64,000 nucleotides of DNA. It comes from Acidobacteriota bacterium. Its GTDB lineage: Bacteria > Acidobacteriota > Blastocatellia > RBC074. The translations under genes and the position numbers were made by a program. Shown here one piece after another: positions 40,240 to 48,452 of this stretch; within the stretch, counting starts at the first letter, position 1; every line of letters starts with the position of its first letter. Under the pieces are notes generated by a model. That model ran no database searches. It had not been told where the DNA came from and worked only from the letters and a program-made list of their open reading frames with translations. Where the stretch lies: positions 248,001 to 312,000 of the forward strand of contig JADJLO010000001.1 of NCBI GenBank assembly GCA_016710075.1, written 5' to 3'.

Positions 40240-40254
40240 AGAAATCTTGTTGAA

Positions 40255-41364
40255 ATGAAAGTCTTATCGATATTCGGCACGAGACCGGAAGCCATAAAAA
40301 TGGCTCCCCTGATCAAGGAACTCAACAGGCATTCGAACAGGATCGAGAGCCTCGTTTGCGTTACCGCGCAGCATCGCGAGATGCTCGATCAAGTGCTTTC
40401 GCTCTTTGAGATAGCACCTCAATACGACCTCGATCTGATGCAGGCAAACCAGTCCCTTGCCGATATCTCGGCAAACGCTCTGAAAAAAATCGATACCGTG
40501 CTGATCAGTGAAAAGCCGGACTGGGTGCTGACTCAGGGTGACACGACTACGGCGATGATCGGTTCGCTTGCCGCTTTTTATCGCCGCATCAGGGTTGGGC
40601 ATGTCGAGGCCGGCTTGAGGACCTGGGATAAATCACAACCTTTTCCCGAAGAGATCAACCGTAAAATCGCGGATGCGGTCAGCGACCTACATTTCGCCCC
40701 GACTGAACAATCAAGGGACAACCTGCTTCGTGAAGGCTATGGCGAGGGCTCGATAATCGTTACCGGCAACACCGTGATTGATGCTTTGCTCGATGTTGCC
40801 GAGCGCGGCTATGACTGGACGATCGGGCCTTTGGCGATGATTCCCCGGGATAAAAGGCTGATTCTGGTGACGGCTCATCGCAGGGAAAATTTCGGCCGGC
40901 CGCTGGAAAACATCTGCCTGGCACTCAGGATCATTGCCGGTGACTTTCCCGACACCCATATCGTCTATCCGGTCCATCTCAATCCCAATGTTAGAAATGT
41001 GGTTTTCGACAGATTGGAGGGCATGCCCAATATCTCGTTGATTGATCCATTGGAGTACCTGCCGCTGGTTCAATTGATGAAGGCAGCGACACTCGTGTTG
41101 ACCGATTCAGGCGGGTTACAGGAAGAGGCGCCGGGACTTGGCAAGCCGGTTCTCGTGCTTCGCGATGTGACGGAGAGGCCGGAGGGTGTCGATGCCGGCA
41201 CTGTTCGGCTCGCAGGCACAGATACGGACACCATTGTCGCGCAGACAGCCCGGCTGCTCAACGATCGGGTCGCTTATGATCAGATGGCAAGGGCTGTCAA
41301 TCCTTATGGCGACGGAATGGCCAGCCGTAGAATAGTCGACGCTCTTCTCGAACACAGTGATTGA
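40255..41364 (+). CDS. wecB: UDP-N-acetylglucosamine 2-epimerase (non-hydrolysing)
   Basis: A 369-residue enzyme converting UDP-GlcNAc to UDP-ManNAc. Family marks: FGTRPEAIKMAPLIKEL at the start, TAQHREML, TQGDTTT, GHVEAGLRT, TAHRRENFG, and TDSGGLQEEAPGLGKPVLVL. It lies 15 bases after the ABC ATPase gene and belongs to the same polysaccharide unit, supplying ManNAc-type precursors. Confidence 0.95.
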   Translation: MKVLSIFGTRPEAIKMAPLIKELNRHSNRIESLVCVTAQHREMLDQVLSLFEIAPQYDLDLMQANQSLADISANALKKIDTVLISEKPDWVLTQGDTTTAMIGSLAAFYRRIRVGHVEAGLRTWDKSQPFPEEINRKIADAVSDLHFAPTEQSRDNLLREGYGEGSIIVTGNTVIDALLDVAERGYDWTIGPLAMIPRDKRLILVTAHRRENFGRPLENICLALRIIAGDFPDTHIVYPVHLNPNVRNVVFDRLEGMPNISLIDPLEYLPLVQLMKAATLVLTDSGGLQEEAPGLGKPVLVLRDVTERPEGVDAGTVRLAGTDTDTIVAQTARLLNDRVAYDQMARAVNPYGDGMASRRIVDALLEHSD

Positions 41365-41367
41365 AAC

Positions 41368-41396
41368 TTGCAACTTCAAGTCCGAGTAATTAAACT
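41368..41396 (+). promoter_or_regulatory. Possible promoter of tRNA-Leu
   Basis: TTGCAA (41368-41373), a 17-base spacer, then TAAACT (41391-41396), placing transcription start about 15 bases before the tRNA. The -10 box matches only 4 of 6 consensus bases. Confidence 0.35.
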
Positions 41397-41419
41397 CACC
41401 GCTGCTCCAGAATTATCTC

Positions 41420-41502
<83 letters not shown>

Positions 41503-41542
41503 TGCTTTAACCAAAAAGCTCTTAAATCGTTCTCAATAGCTG

Positions 41543-41588
41543 AAATAAAAAGGCCCGCCTCAATCAAGTGGCAGGCCTTTCATTTTTT
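41543..41588. terminator. Bidirectional terminator between tRNA-Leu and the rhodanese gene
   Basis: AAAGGCC (41549-41555) and GGCCTTT (41574-41580) plus inner GCC/GGC form a stem around a 10-base loop. T-runs follow in both directions. It serves the convergent tRNA and the minus-strand rhodanese gene, whose stop is at 41617. Confidence 0.8.
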
Positions 41589-41616
41589 AAGACGCAGCTT
41601 CGAGATGTTGTTGCTC

Positions 41617-42123
41617 TTATTGTTTTACCATTTCCCCGCCCATATTTTCCCAGGCATGCATGCCGCCAAGCAGAGCCGATGCTTCACTGAACCCGGCCTT
41701 ATCGAGTAAGAACGCCGCACGGGCGCTCGTATGCTCGTTCGGTCAGGTACAATATGCGATTATGCGTTTGCCTTTCGGCAGTCCATTGTAATCTCCGGAC
41801 TCGAGGTTGTTTAACGGGATATCGAGAGCCCCTTTGATATGAGCCATCTTGTAGGCATCAGTACCACGAACGTCGATAATCACGGCCTTGCCGTCCTTGA
41901 CGAGCTTTTGAGATTCTTCAGGGCCGATGCGAGGCATCTTGTCTTCCGGATTCTGTGATTCAGGAACTGCCGGAGGAACGATTGATCCGGCCGATGAGGA
42001 GTTTGCTGTTGTCTGTGAAGACCCCGGCTGTTCGTGTGATGACATCATTTTGTCACAGCCCAGCAGAAACAAACCGCCGACCGCGACAATTGCCACCCTT
42101 CCTGTAAAAGAATTTATTTTCAT
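41617..42123 (-). CDS. Rhodanese-domain lipoprotein, predicted selenoprotein (in-frame UGA)
   Basis: A 168-residue lipoprotein if UGA is read through. Signal and lipobox are GGLFLLGC; a Ser/Thr/Gln-rich linker follows. The rhodanese domain has VIIDVRGTDAYKMAHIKGA. At the active-site loop the text is YCT-(UGA)-PNEHTSARAAFLL, then LLGGMHAWENMG to a TAA at 41617. In this rhodanese subtype the loop reads Y-C-x-C-P-N-E, so UGA (41745-41743) stands exactly where the second cysteine lies: Cys125-Thr126-Sec127. A 7-bp hairpin (41728-41722 with 41716-41710, loop CGUGC) lies 21 bases after the UGA, fitting bacterial SECIS spacing and the G at loop position 2. A sequence error TGC to TGA is the main alternative. 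Confidence 0.75.
41710..41745 (-). promoter_or_regulatory. Candidate bacterial SECIS element
   Basis: UGA, 14 bases, then stem GAGCGCC / GGCGUUC (7 pairs, one G-U) around loop CGUGC. UGA-to-loop distance is 21 bases. It lies inside the reading frame, as bacterial SECIS elements do. Confidence 0.6.
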
Positions 42124-42367
42124 TGTTTACTCACCTGATAATTGGTTTGATCTGTGTTGACACCTTTTTTTGGAATTGCATTTATCTGCATTCCTCCAAT
42201 GCAAAGTCATCTTACACGATTCATCCTTGATTTCACAATGTTATGTTTTGTTTGATTTTGATGCCTGCGCAAGGCAGTTGCTTGAAATCTCGTCCTCGAT
42301 CAGCGAAGATAAATTCTGTTTCAATAGTTCATTCGGCCGGGAATAATATCAGCCACGATCATCAGTA

Positions 42368-43386
42368 ATGAAGCCGCGTTATATACCTTTTGCAATACTC
42401 GCATCAATATTATTAATATTTATTGTTCTGGATTCGTCCTGCAGATCAGGATCTAAATCCGAACTGAAAACGGCCGCATCTCCAGCCGCACAGCCTTCGC
42501 CAACTCCCAAACCCGAACCTCTTATTGCCTATCTCAATGAAGGCAATCTCTGGGTTGTTAAAAGCGACGGATCTCAAAAAGAGTCCTTGCGCAATCGCCT
42601 GAAGGTGAAGTGATCGGGGATTTCATCTGGTCAGTCGACGGGACGCGAATCTACTTTTCCATCGGCCTGCAGTTGTTCGAGGTGGTCGTTGAATCCGGGA
42701 ACGTGGCAAATGCAGGCGGTCTCAAAACACCTATTGGCGTGACTCTGGATCGCCTGGAGCTGGGGCGGGACGGCAAGACAATTGTCGTTCATACGATCGA
42801 CGCCGATTCGGCTCCGAGGATATTTTCCCTCATTACCGACTCTAACTCCTCTCGCGAATTGACTGTGGATGAATACGCTGCGCTTGTCGCTTTCAGGACT
42901 CCGGTCATCCGAAACATCGGGGATATTTCTGTTTCACCTGACGGAAACAGGATTCTGTTCAAAAGTGCCGTTGGAACCGGCGAAGAGTTGTTCGTTGCCC
43001 AATCGGAAAATGGATCACGAATTCAAATAACAAATTTATCCGACCTTAATGGTTTTGAAGACTCAGTCCAGTCAGAAGGCGGTCGTCGAATGCTTGAAGC
43101 TGCATGGTCGCGAGATGGGCGTTACGTTATTTTCACTCCGATGCAATCCTGCTCAGATTCAGGATTGTGTTACGGACATCTTTTTCTGACCAGCGCCTGG
43201 GGAGGAGTTCAACTCCAGCTCTCCAGTGAGATGATGATAGGGGTTTCTCAGGAATGGAATTCCGCCGGGAACCTCTTTGTTTTCGATGATGGCAGCAAAG
43301 TAGTGCTTGCCGATACAAAGGGATCTCAAAAAACGCTGACTGAGGGTAATCATCCAAAATGGCAACCCGTATTGGATCATCAGTAA
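42368..43386 (+). CDS. TolB-like beta-propeller lipoprotein (frameshifted)
   Basis: A secreted lipoprotein of about 339 residues after repair. The lipobox is VLDSSC, followed by a Pro-rich linker. WD40/TolB-like blades follow: LIAYLNEGNLWVVKSDGS, FIWSVDGTRIYFS, ISVSPDGNRILFKS, AAWSRDGRYVIFT. The frame breaks near 42589; adding one base joins SQKESL to AQSPEGEVIGDF. No enzymatic motif. It lies between the rhodanese and malQ genes; a role in periplasmic protein contacts is inferred from the fold only. Confidence 0.75.
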
Positions 43387-43517
43387 TTCATTGATCATTG
43401 ATTTGATTTTTGAGTAGTTTGATCCTGTATCAATCAGGATTGTAATGATTTAAAATCCATCGCTCCAGTGAGAGCTGATTTCATCATTTCAAAGATATTA
43501 TTGAGGAGTAATTCTTA

Positions 43518-45062
43518 ATGACATTCCCCAGATCCGCAGGAATCCTGCTTCATCCGACATCGTTACCCGGAAAATTCGGTATCGGCGATCTCGGCAAAGA
43601 AGCCTATGAGTTCATCGATTTTCTTGAAGGCGCGGGTCAAAGCCTGTGGCAGATTCTGCCGCTGGGTCCAACCGGGTATGGAGATTCTCCATACCAGTGT
43701 TTCTCTGCATTCGCCGGCAATCCCTTGCTGATCAGCCCGGAGAAGCTGGTTGAGGACGGCCTGCTTGAGGCGAAGGATTTCGCTGATGCGCCGAAATTTC
43801 CGGAAGATCACGTGGATTACGGGCCGGTCATCGAATACAAGATGAGCCTGCTGAAAAAGGCTCACCGGAACTTCATGGATCATTCATCGGACAAGGATAA
43901 ATCCGAATATCTGGCCTTCATCGGCCAGGTCGACGAGTGGCTTGACGATTACTCCATGTTCCGCGCCATCAAGGATGCAAGCGACGGCAAGGAATGGACC
44001 AGATGGGATCCTTTCCTGCGTGACCGCGAAGACGCGGCAATGCACTTCTTTCGAGAGAACCATCTCAGTGAGATCAGCGCCCATAAATTCTACCAGTTCA
44101 TCTTTTTCAGACAGTGGCTTGAACTGGCAAATTACGCGAATAAAAAAGGAATCAGGATCATCGGGGATGTCCCGATTTTCGTGGCCCATGATTCTGCGGA
44201 TGTATGGGCCAATCCGGGAATCTTTTTTCTGGATAAGAACGGTAATCCGACCAGGGTGGCCGGAGTTCCGCCGGATTATTTCAGCGAGACAGGGCAGCTG
44301 TGGGGCAATCCGCTCTATCGCTGGAATCTCATGCAGAAAGATGGATATCAGTGGTGGATTCAGCGCATGAGGGCGACCTTGAGCACCGTCGATATCATCA
44401 GGCTGGATCATTTCAGGGGCTTTGAGAAATACTGGGCGGTTCCCGGCGAAGAGACCACGGCGATAAAAGGCAAGTGGGAACCCGGTCCTGGAGCGGCTCT
44501 TTTCCTTGCATTCAAACAGGCCCTTGGCGCCATGCCGATAATCGCCGAAGACCTCGGATTCATTACTCCCGAGGTCGAGAAATTGAGAGACGATTTCGGT
44601 TTCCCGGGAATGCGGATCCTGCAGTTTGCTTTCGGCACCGATCCTCAGGCGGACGAGTTCAAGCCATATAACTTCTCGCCAAACAGCGTCGTCTACACCG
44701 GCACTCACGACAACGATACAACCCTGGGATGGTTCACATCACAAGGCGCCGGGGACAGCACTCGTTCCAACGAAGAAGTGGAGGAAGAACGGGAGTTCGT
44801 CCTCAAATATCTCGGCAGCGACGGCAAAGAGATCAACTGGGATTTCATCCGCCTGGCACTCAGTTCCGTAGCCAATACCGCCATCATACCCATGCAGGAC
44901 CTGCTCGGCTGCGGCAGCGAGGCCAGAATGAATGTCCCCGCCCGCGAAAGCGGCAACTGGGGATGGCGTTTTAAGACTGATCAGATTGATCAGTCGATGA
45001 ATGATCGCCTTGCGGAATTGACGGAGATCTACGGGCGTAACAGGGCCAGAAAGAAAGTTTAA
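43518..45062 (+). CDS. malQ: 4-alpha-glucanotransferase (amylomaltase)
   Basis: A 514-residue GH77 disproportionating enzyme that transfers maltodextrin segments between glucans. Marks: SAGILLHPTSLPGKFGIGDL, WQILPLGPTGYGDSPYQ, IGDVPIFVAHDSADVW, the nucleophile Asp in IIRLDHFRGFEKYW, the acid/base region PIIAEDLGFITPEV and YTGTHDNDTTLGWF. Full family length. It lacks a signal, so acts in the cytosol on sugars from the amylase-family and pullulanase enzymes nearby. AGGAG precedes the start. Confidence 0.96.
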   Translation: MTFPRSAGILLHPTSLPGKFGIGDLGKEAYEFIDFLEGAGQSLWQILPLGPTGYGDSPYQCFSAFAGNPLLISPEKLVEDGLLEAKDFADAPKFPEDHVDYGPVIEYKMSLLKKAHRNFMDHSSDKDKSEYLAFIGQVDEWLDDYSMFRAIKDASDGKEWTRWDPFLRDREDAAMHFFRENHLSEISAHKFYQFIFFRQWLELANYANKKGIRIIGDVPIFVAHDSADVWANPGIFFLDKNGNPTRVAGVPPDYFSETGQLWGNPLYRWNLMQKDGYQWWIQRMRATLSTVDIIRLDHFRGFEKYWAVPGEETTAIKGKWEPGPGAALFLAFKQALGAMPIIAEDLGFITPEVEKLRDDFGFPGMRILQFAFGTDPQADEFKPYNFSPNSVVYTGTHDNDTTLGWFTSQGAGDSTRSNEEVEEEREFVLKYLGSDGKEINWDFIRLALSSVANTAIIPMQDLLGCGSEARMNVPARESGNWGWRFKTDQIDQSMNDRLAELTEIYGRNRARKKV

Positions 45063-45096
45063 AGTTCAAGGTTTAAAGTATAAAGTCTTGTAACAG

Positions 45097-45138
45097 CTCA
45101 GCGCCCATCTTCAAATATTCAAGAAGATGGGCGCTGAG
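45097..45138. terminator. Hairpin between convergent malQ and amylase-family genes
   Basis: Perfect 16-bp stem (45097-45112 with 45123-45138) and a 10-base loop. No T-run follows on either side, so it may be a factor-dependent terminator or transcript-end protector. Confidence 0.5.
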
Positions 45139-45150
45139 GCATTGAGCGAC

Positions 45151-45654
45151 CTAACTTGCCGGAAAAACGCGCGCTTCAAGAGCATTCCTTGCGGCGGTAT
45201 TCAATCGAGAACCAGCGTTACCGAAGCGCAGTGACTTGAGAGTCCAAGGCGGATTGTTTTGCCATAAACCTGGATCAGTGTTGCCGCCGTCTCCAATGGC
45301 GAGCGAGTTGAAAACCGAAACATTACCGCGCCGCCGAAAGTGAACTCAAGAGACCACGGCGCCCCGGGGGGCGGCGGAAGGAGAAGGCGCGCGAGGGGCG
45401 GGCGGGGGGACCCCAACACCGGGGGGGGGGGGCCCCCCCCCCAGGGGGGGGGGGGGGGAACTTTCACCACAAGACGGCGCTTTAGATGTGACGTTACGAT
45501 CACATCACATCTCCTTTGCGAATGCTGGCCGTGAAGTGACCTACGTGCGCAAGCGGGCGCGGGGGGGGGGCCCCGCGGGCGGGGGGCGGTTTTGTTGCGC
45601 ATCCGGAGGGGGGGAGGCGTCAGTTAAACCGCCCCCGCCCCCCCCCTGGGGGGG
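45151..45654. other. Poly-G/poly-C disrupted block beyond the amylase-family gene
   Basis: Two blocks of extreme G/C homopolymers: G12, C10 and G15 in a row at 45421-45458, and further runs at 45561-45654. Between them is ordinary sequence at about 45460-45540. No reading frame crosses the block sensibly. On the minus strand, an open frame without its own start runs from about 45345 to a stop at 45151 and reads protein-like (NSLAIGDGGNTDPGLW; WTLKSLRFGNAGSRLNTAAR). It may be the displaced C-terminus of the amylase-family gene. Confidence 0.5.
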
Positions 45655-47882
45655 GATAACGCCGCTTCTTGGAGGCAGATTCAACGTCACAAGACCGTTG
45701 CTGACAAGGTAATTGTTGCCTGTCAATGTATCCTGAAGACTGGATCCATCGGGGAATATGGATGAAACGGGAATTGATGAGATGTTATTTGCCGATCCGT
45801 TATTGAGAGCCACCAGGGCCCTGCTGCTTTTATCCGATCTGAGAAAAGCGTAAGTGTCATTGTCAGTGTTCGAGGCTGTCGCATCGCCGGTCAGCAAGGT
45901 CTGAAAATCCCCGGTTCTGAGAGCCGGCAACTGATTACGGATTCTTCCAAGCCTGGAATAAAACAGAATCATCGAGCGGTCAGCCGGACCGTAGACTGAG
46001 CTTGAACCGCTTTCGTCACTCCAGGGATATGGAGCACGATTATACGGATCGTCCTCCGTCCCGTTGCTGCCTCCCGACGTCGATGGAGCGTTGATTGCAG
46101 CTTCGTCTCCGTAGTAGACCATCGGGGCTCCATACCAGGTGAACTGTAGAATTGCAGCCAGCTTCAATCTCTCTTTGGCCTCGATCAGTCCGTTGTCGCC
46201 GGCAATCGTCAGAACAAAGAGCGCACGGTTGGTGTCATAGAATCGATCAGGTTGAGCATGGCCAATTGCGCAGGCAGCGGATAATCTTCTCGTATCGATT
46301 TCATGGCGCGGTCAAACTGGCTTGGAGAAAGTGGAATGATCCGGTTGTTGCCGTTGTTGTCGTTGTCTGTCCAGTCTGCAGATCCTCGGGCAAATCCAAG
46401 CACATTCTTTCTGAATCGATAATTCATCGATCCGTCAAACTGGTCTCCGGCAAGATACTGGCTGGCGTCAGGGAAGATTTCTCCGATCAACGGGCCGTCA
46501 GGCTTGTAGCTCTTGGCAAACCCGCGATAGTCGTTCCAGAAATTGTGTGAGATATCCGGCGCCGTATCGAAGCGCCACCCGCCGGCGCCCTTGTCGTACC
46601 AGTACTTTGTCACATTGCTGTTCAGATTGCGGTAGATGAAGTTCCGCACTTCCTGGCTCGAATCGTTGTATTCGGGCAGGGAATCGAATCCGAACCAGCC
46701 GGAATAATCCTGTGACCGGCATGGCGTGAAATTACTGAAGAAGATGAACCAGTTTCGATACGGTGAATTGACATCCTGGCAAGCGCCCGCAGGCTGTCCA
46801 TAACGCCGGTATCTGTCGAAATAGACGCTGTCCGACGATGCATGATTGAATACCCCGTCCAGAATGAGCTTCATCCCGCGGGTATTCATTGCCGAGATCA
46901 GCGAATTGAATGCCCCTTCACCACCAAGCGCCGGATCGATTTCAAGATAATTGTCCGTATCGTAACGGTGATTGGATCTGGCTTTGAATATCGGATTGAG
47001 ATAGATCGTATTGAATCCAAGGCTTTGTATGTAATCCAGTTTATCCTCTATCCCCTTGAGATCGCCGCCATAAAATTGATTTCCGTATGCATTGGGGCAG
47101 GGAGATGCTTTGCGTGGATCGCAGATCGCCTCGTTCCAGATCAAACGTGGGAGCGTCGTCTGGCTTCCATAAAAGAGCGGTGATCCGGTGGAACTCCCGG
47201 GTCTGCCATAGTCATTCGTCTGATCCCCGTTTCTGAAACGGTCCGGGAAAATATGATAAACGATCGCGTCATGTATCCAGCCGGGAGTTGTAAAATCAGA
47301 ATCGTAAACAGTTATCTGAAATGACGGGAATGGCTCGTTGATGCTTGTTGCGCCATCTCCCCCCTGATTCAGATTGTCTTTGTCGTCCGCATACGCGTCG
47401 CTGTAGTAGCTGATCGAATTACCTTTTACTGCCCTGAATTTGCAGTAAACGATAGTCGGCGTGGATGGCGTCGGCAGATCTTTCACCCAGATGTCGTAGC
47501 TCACACCGTTTTCCATCGAAGATCCTTCGAACGTCAGCGGAGAATCCAGCGGACCCAGTGTCGTGCCGCTCGGCGTATCGAATAGATAGACCCTCAGACT
47601 TACCCCGTCAGCCTCTCCCTTGCCGGTCCGGAATCTGATCTTCACCGTCGCTCCCGTCTTGACTGCCCCGGTTGGATTCCTGTAAAAAGCATCGAACGTG
47701 TCGTGCCTGTATCCATCCGTTATCCCTTGTGTCGGATGAATTGAAAAAGCTGGTATTTTCGAGCCATATAACTGAAGCACTGTCCAGGACAGCAGGACGG
47801 CCAGAAATGCAATTATCACAAGCCTTGGCTGGATTGATCTTCTTATTGATAACATTGGAATTTCTTTATCTTGATTCATCAT
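45655..47882 (-). CDS. Secreted alpha-amylase-family glycosidase (GH13, frameshifted, 3' end unclear)
   Basis: Secreted GH13 enzyme resembling neopullulanase/cyclomaltodextrinase. An N-terminal membrane segment (LVIIAFLAVLLSWTVLQLYG) exports it. An N-terminal beta domain precedes the barrel. Motifs: YHIFPDRFRNGD, GGDLKGIEDKLDYIQSLGFN, region I LILDGVFNH, region II GGWRFDTAPDI with the nucleophile Asp, GEIFPDA with the acid/base Glu. Region IV (DSHDTNRALF) needs one base added near 46238. Reading then continues YGAPMVYYGDEAAI to LNLPPRSGVI, after which a poly-G block destroys the frame. Start chosen at 47882 (ATG-ATG); 47855 is possible. It is divergent from the TonB receptor. Confidence 0.85.
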
Positions 47883-48452
47883 TGTTGTTCTGGATGCAAG
47901 GATCAGCAAGCCAGAATTTTTGCACGCGTCACTTTAAGTTTTTGAGTCTCATATTGGAAGTGCGGCGGGGTTAAATGCTGCTGTAACGTGACAACTATTT
48001 TGTTGTATTTAAAGTTGTTATTGGTGTCACATGTAGTTTAACCCCATCTATACTCCACTTAACTCCCATTATGCCGATGAAACCTGTATTTTCACCGGGC
48101 TTTTTCATAATAAAGCTAGCTTAAATCCTAAAAATACAAATTTATTTTATTTAAAGATCTTATATTTAAAGATCTTAATTTAAAGGTCTTAATTTAAAGA
48201 TCTAAACTAGGATCGTCCCAAGTTGCCGGGAATGACTGGGGTAATGCTGGGGTTTGTATGCCCGGCGCTCCGAAACAGGGCGATAGAATAGAATTGATAG
48301 AGGCCATAGAGTACATGTGCCGAATTGCTGCTGGATGAAATTTTTGAAAATCTGGATTCAATACTTGTATGAAGAGTATCACGGGGGCCGGTGAGTATGG
48401 GAAGTATTGAGTTTAAATGTAATCCAATCAAACAGTTGACGGAGGTTTAATT
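47883..48452. other. Divergent regulatory region between glycosidase and TonB receptor
   Basis: 570 A/T-rich bases without a gene. It holds a four-copy 14-base repeat (48149-48205) and an inverted pair GTGACA...TGTCAC around 47990-48035. Probably carries both divergent promoters. Confidence 0.55.
48149..48205. repeat. Four tandem operator-like repeats
   Basis: ATTTAAAGATCTTA (48149-48162), the same at 48164-48177, ATTTAAAGGTCTTA at 48178-48191 and ATTTAAAGATCTAA at 48192-48205. The core TTAAAGATCTTAA is nearly palindromic. Spacing is 15, 14 and 14 bases. They could be binding sites for a regulator of the divergent genes. Confidence 0.75.

Noticed and set aside
41743..42123. Rhodanese ending at the UGA as a 126-residue truncated protein
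   Set aside because: It would lack the second half of the active-site loop and the last helices, while the following 41 codons remain clearly homologous in the same frame.
45057..45086. AAAGTTCAAGGTTTAAAGTA-like text shared with about 35275
   Set aside because: Only short A/T-rich words are shared between the two places; too weak to call a repeat family.
45340..45712. Gly/Pro-rich reading frames on both strands
   Set aside because: They are created by the poly-G/poly-C runs and show no coding character.
48149..48205. CRISPR array
   Set aside because: The four 14-bp units are directly adjacent with no spacers, and there are no cas genes.
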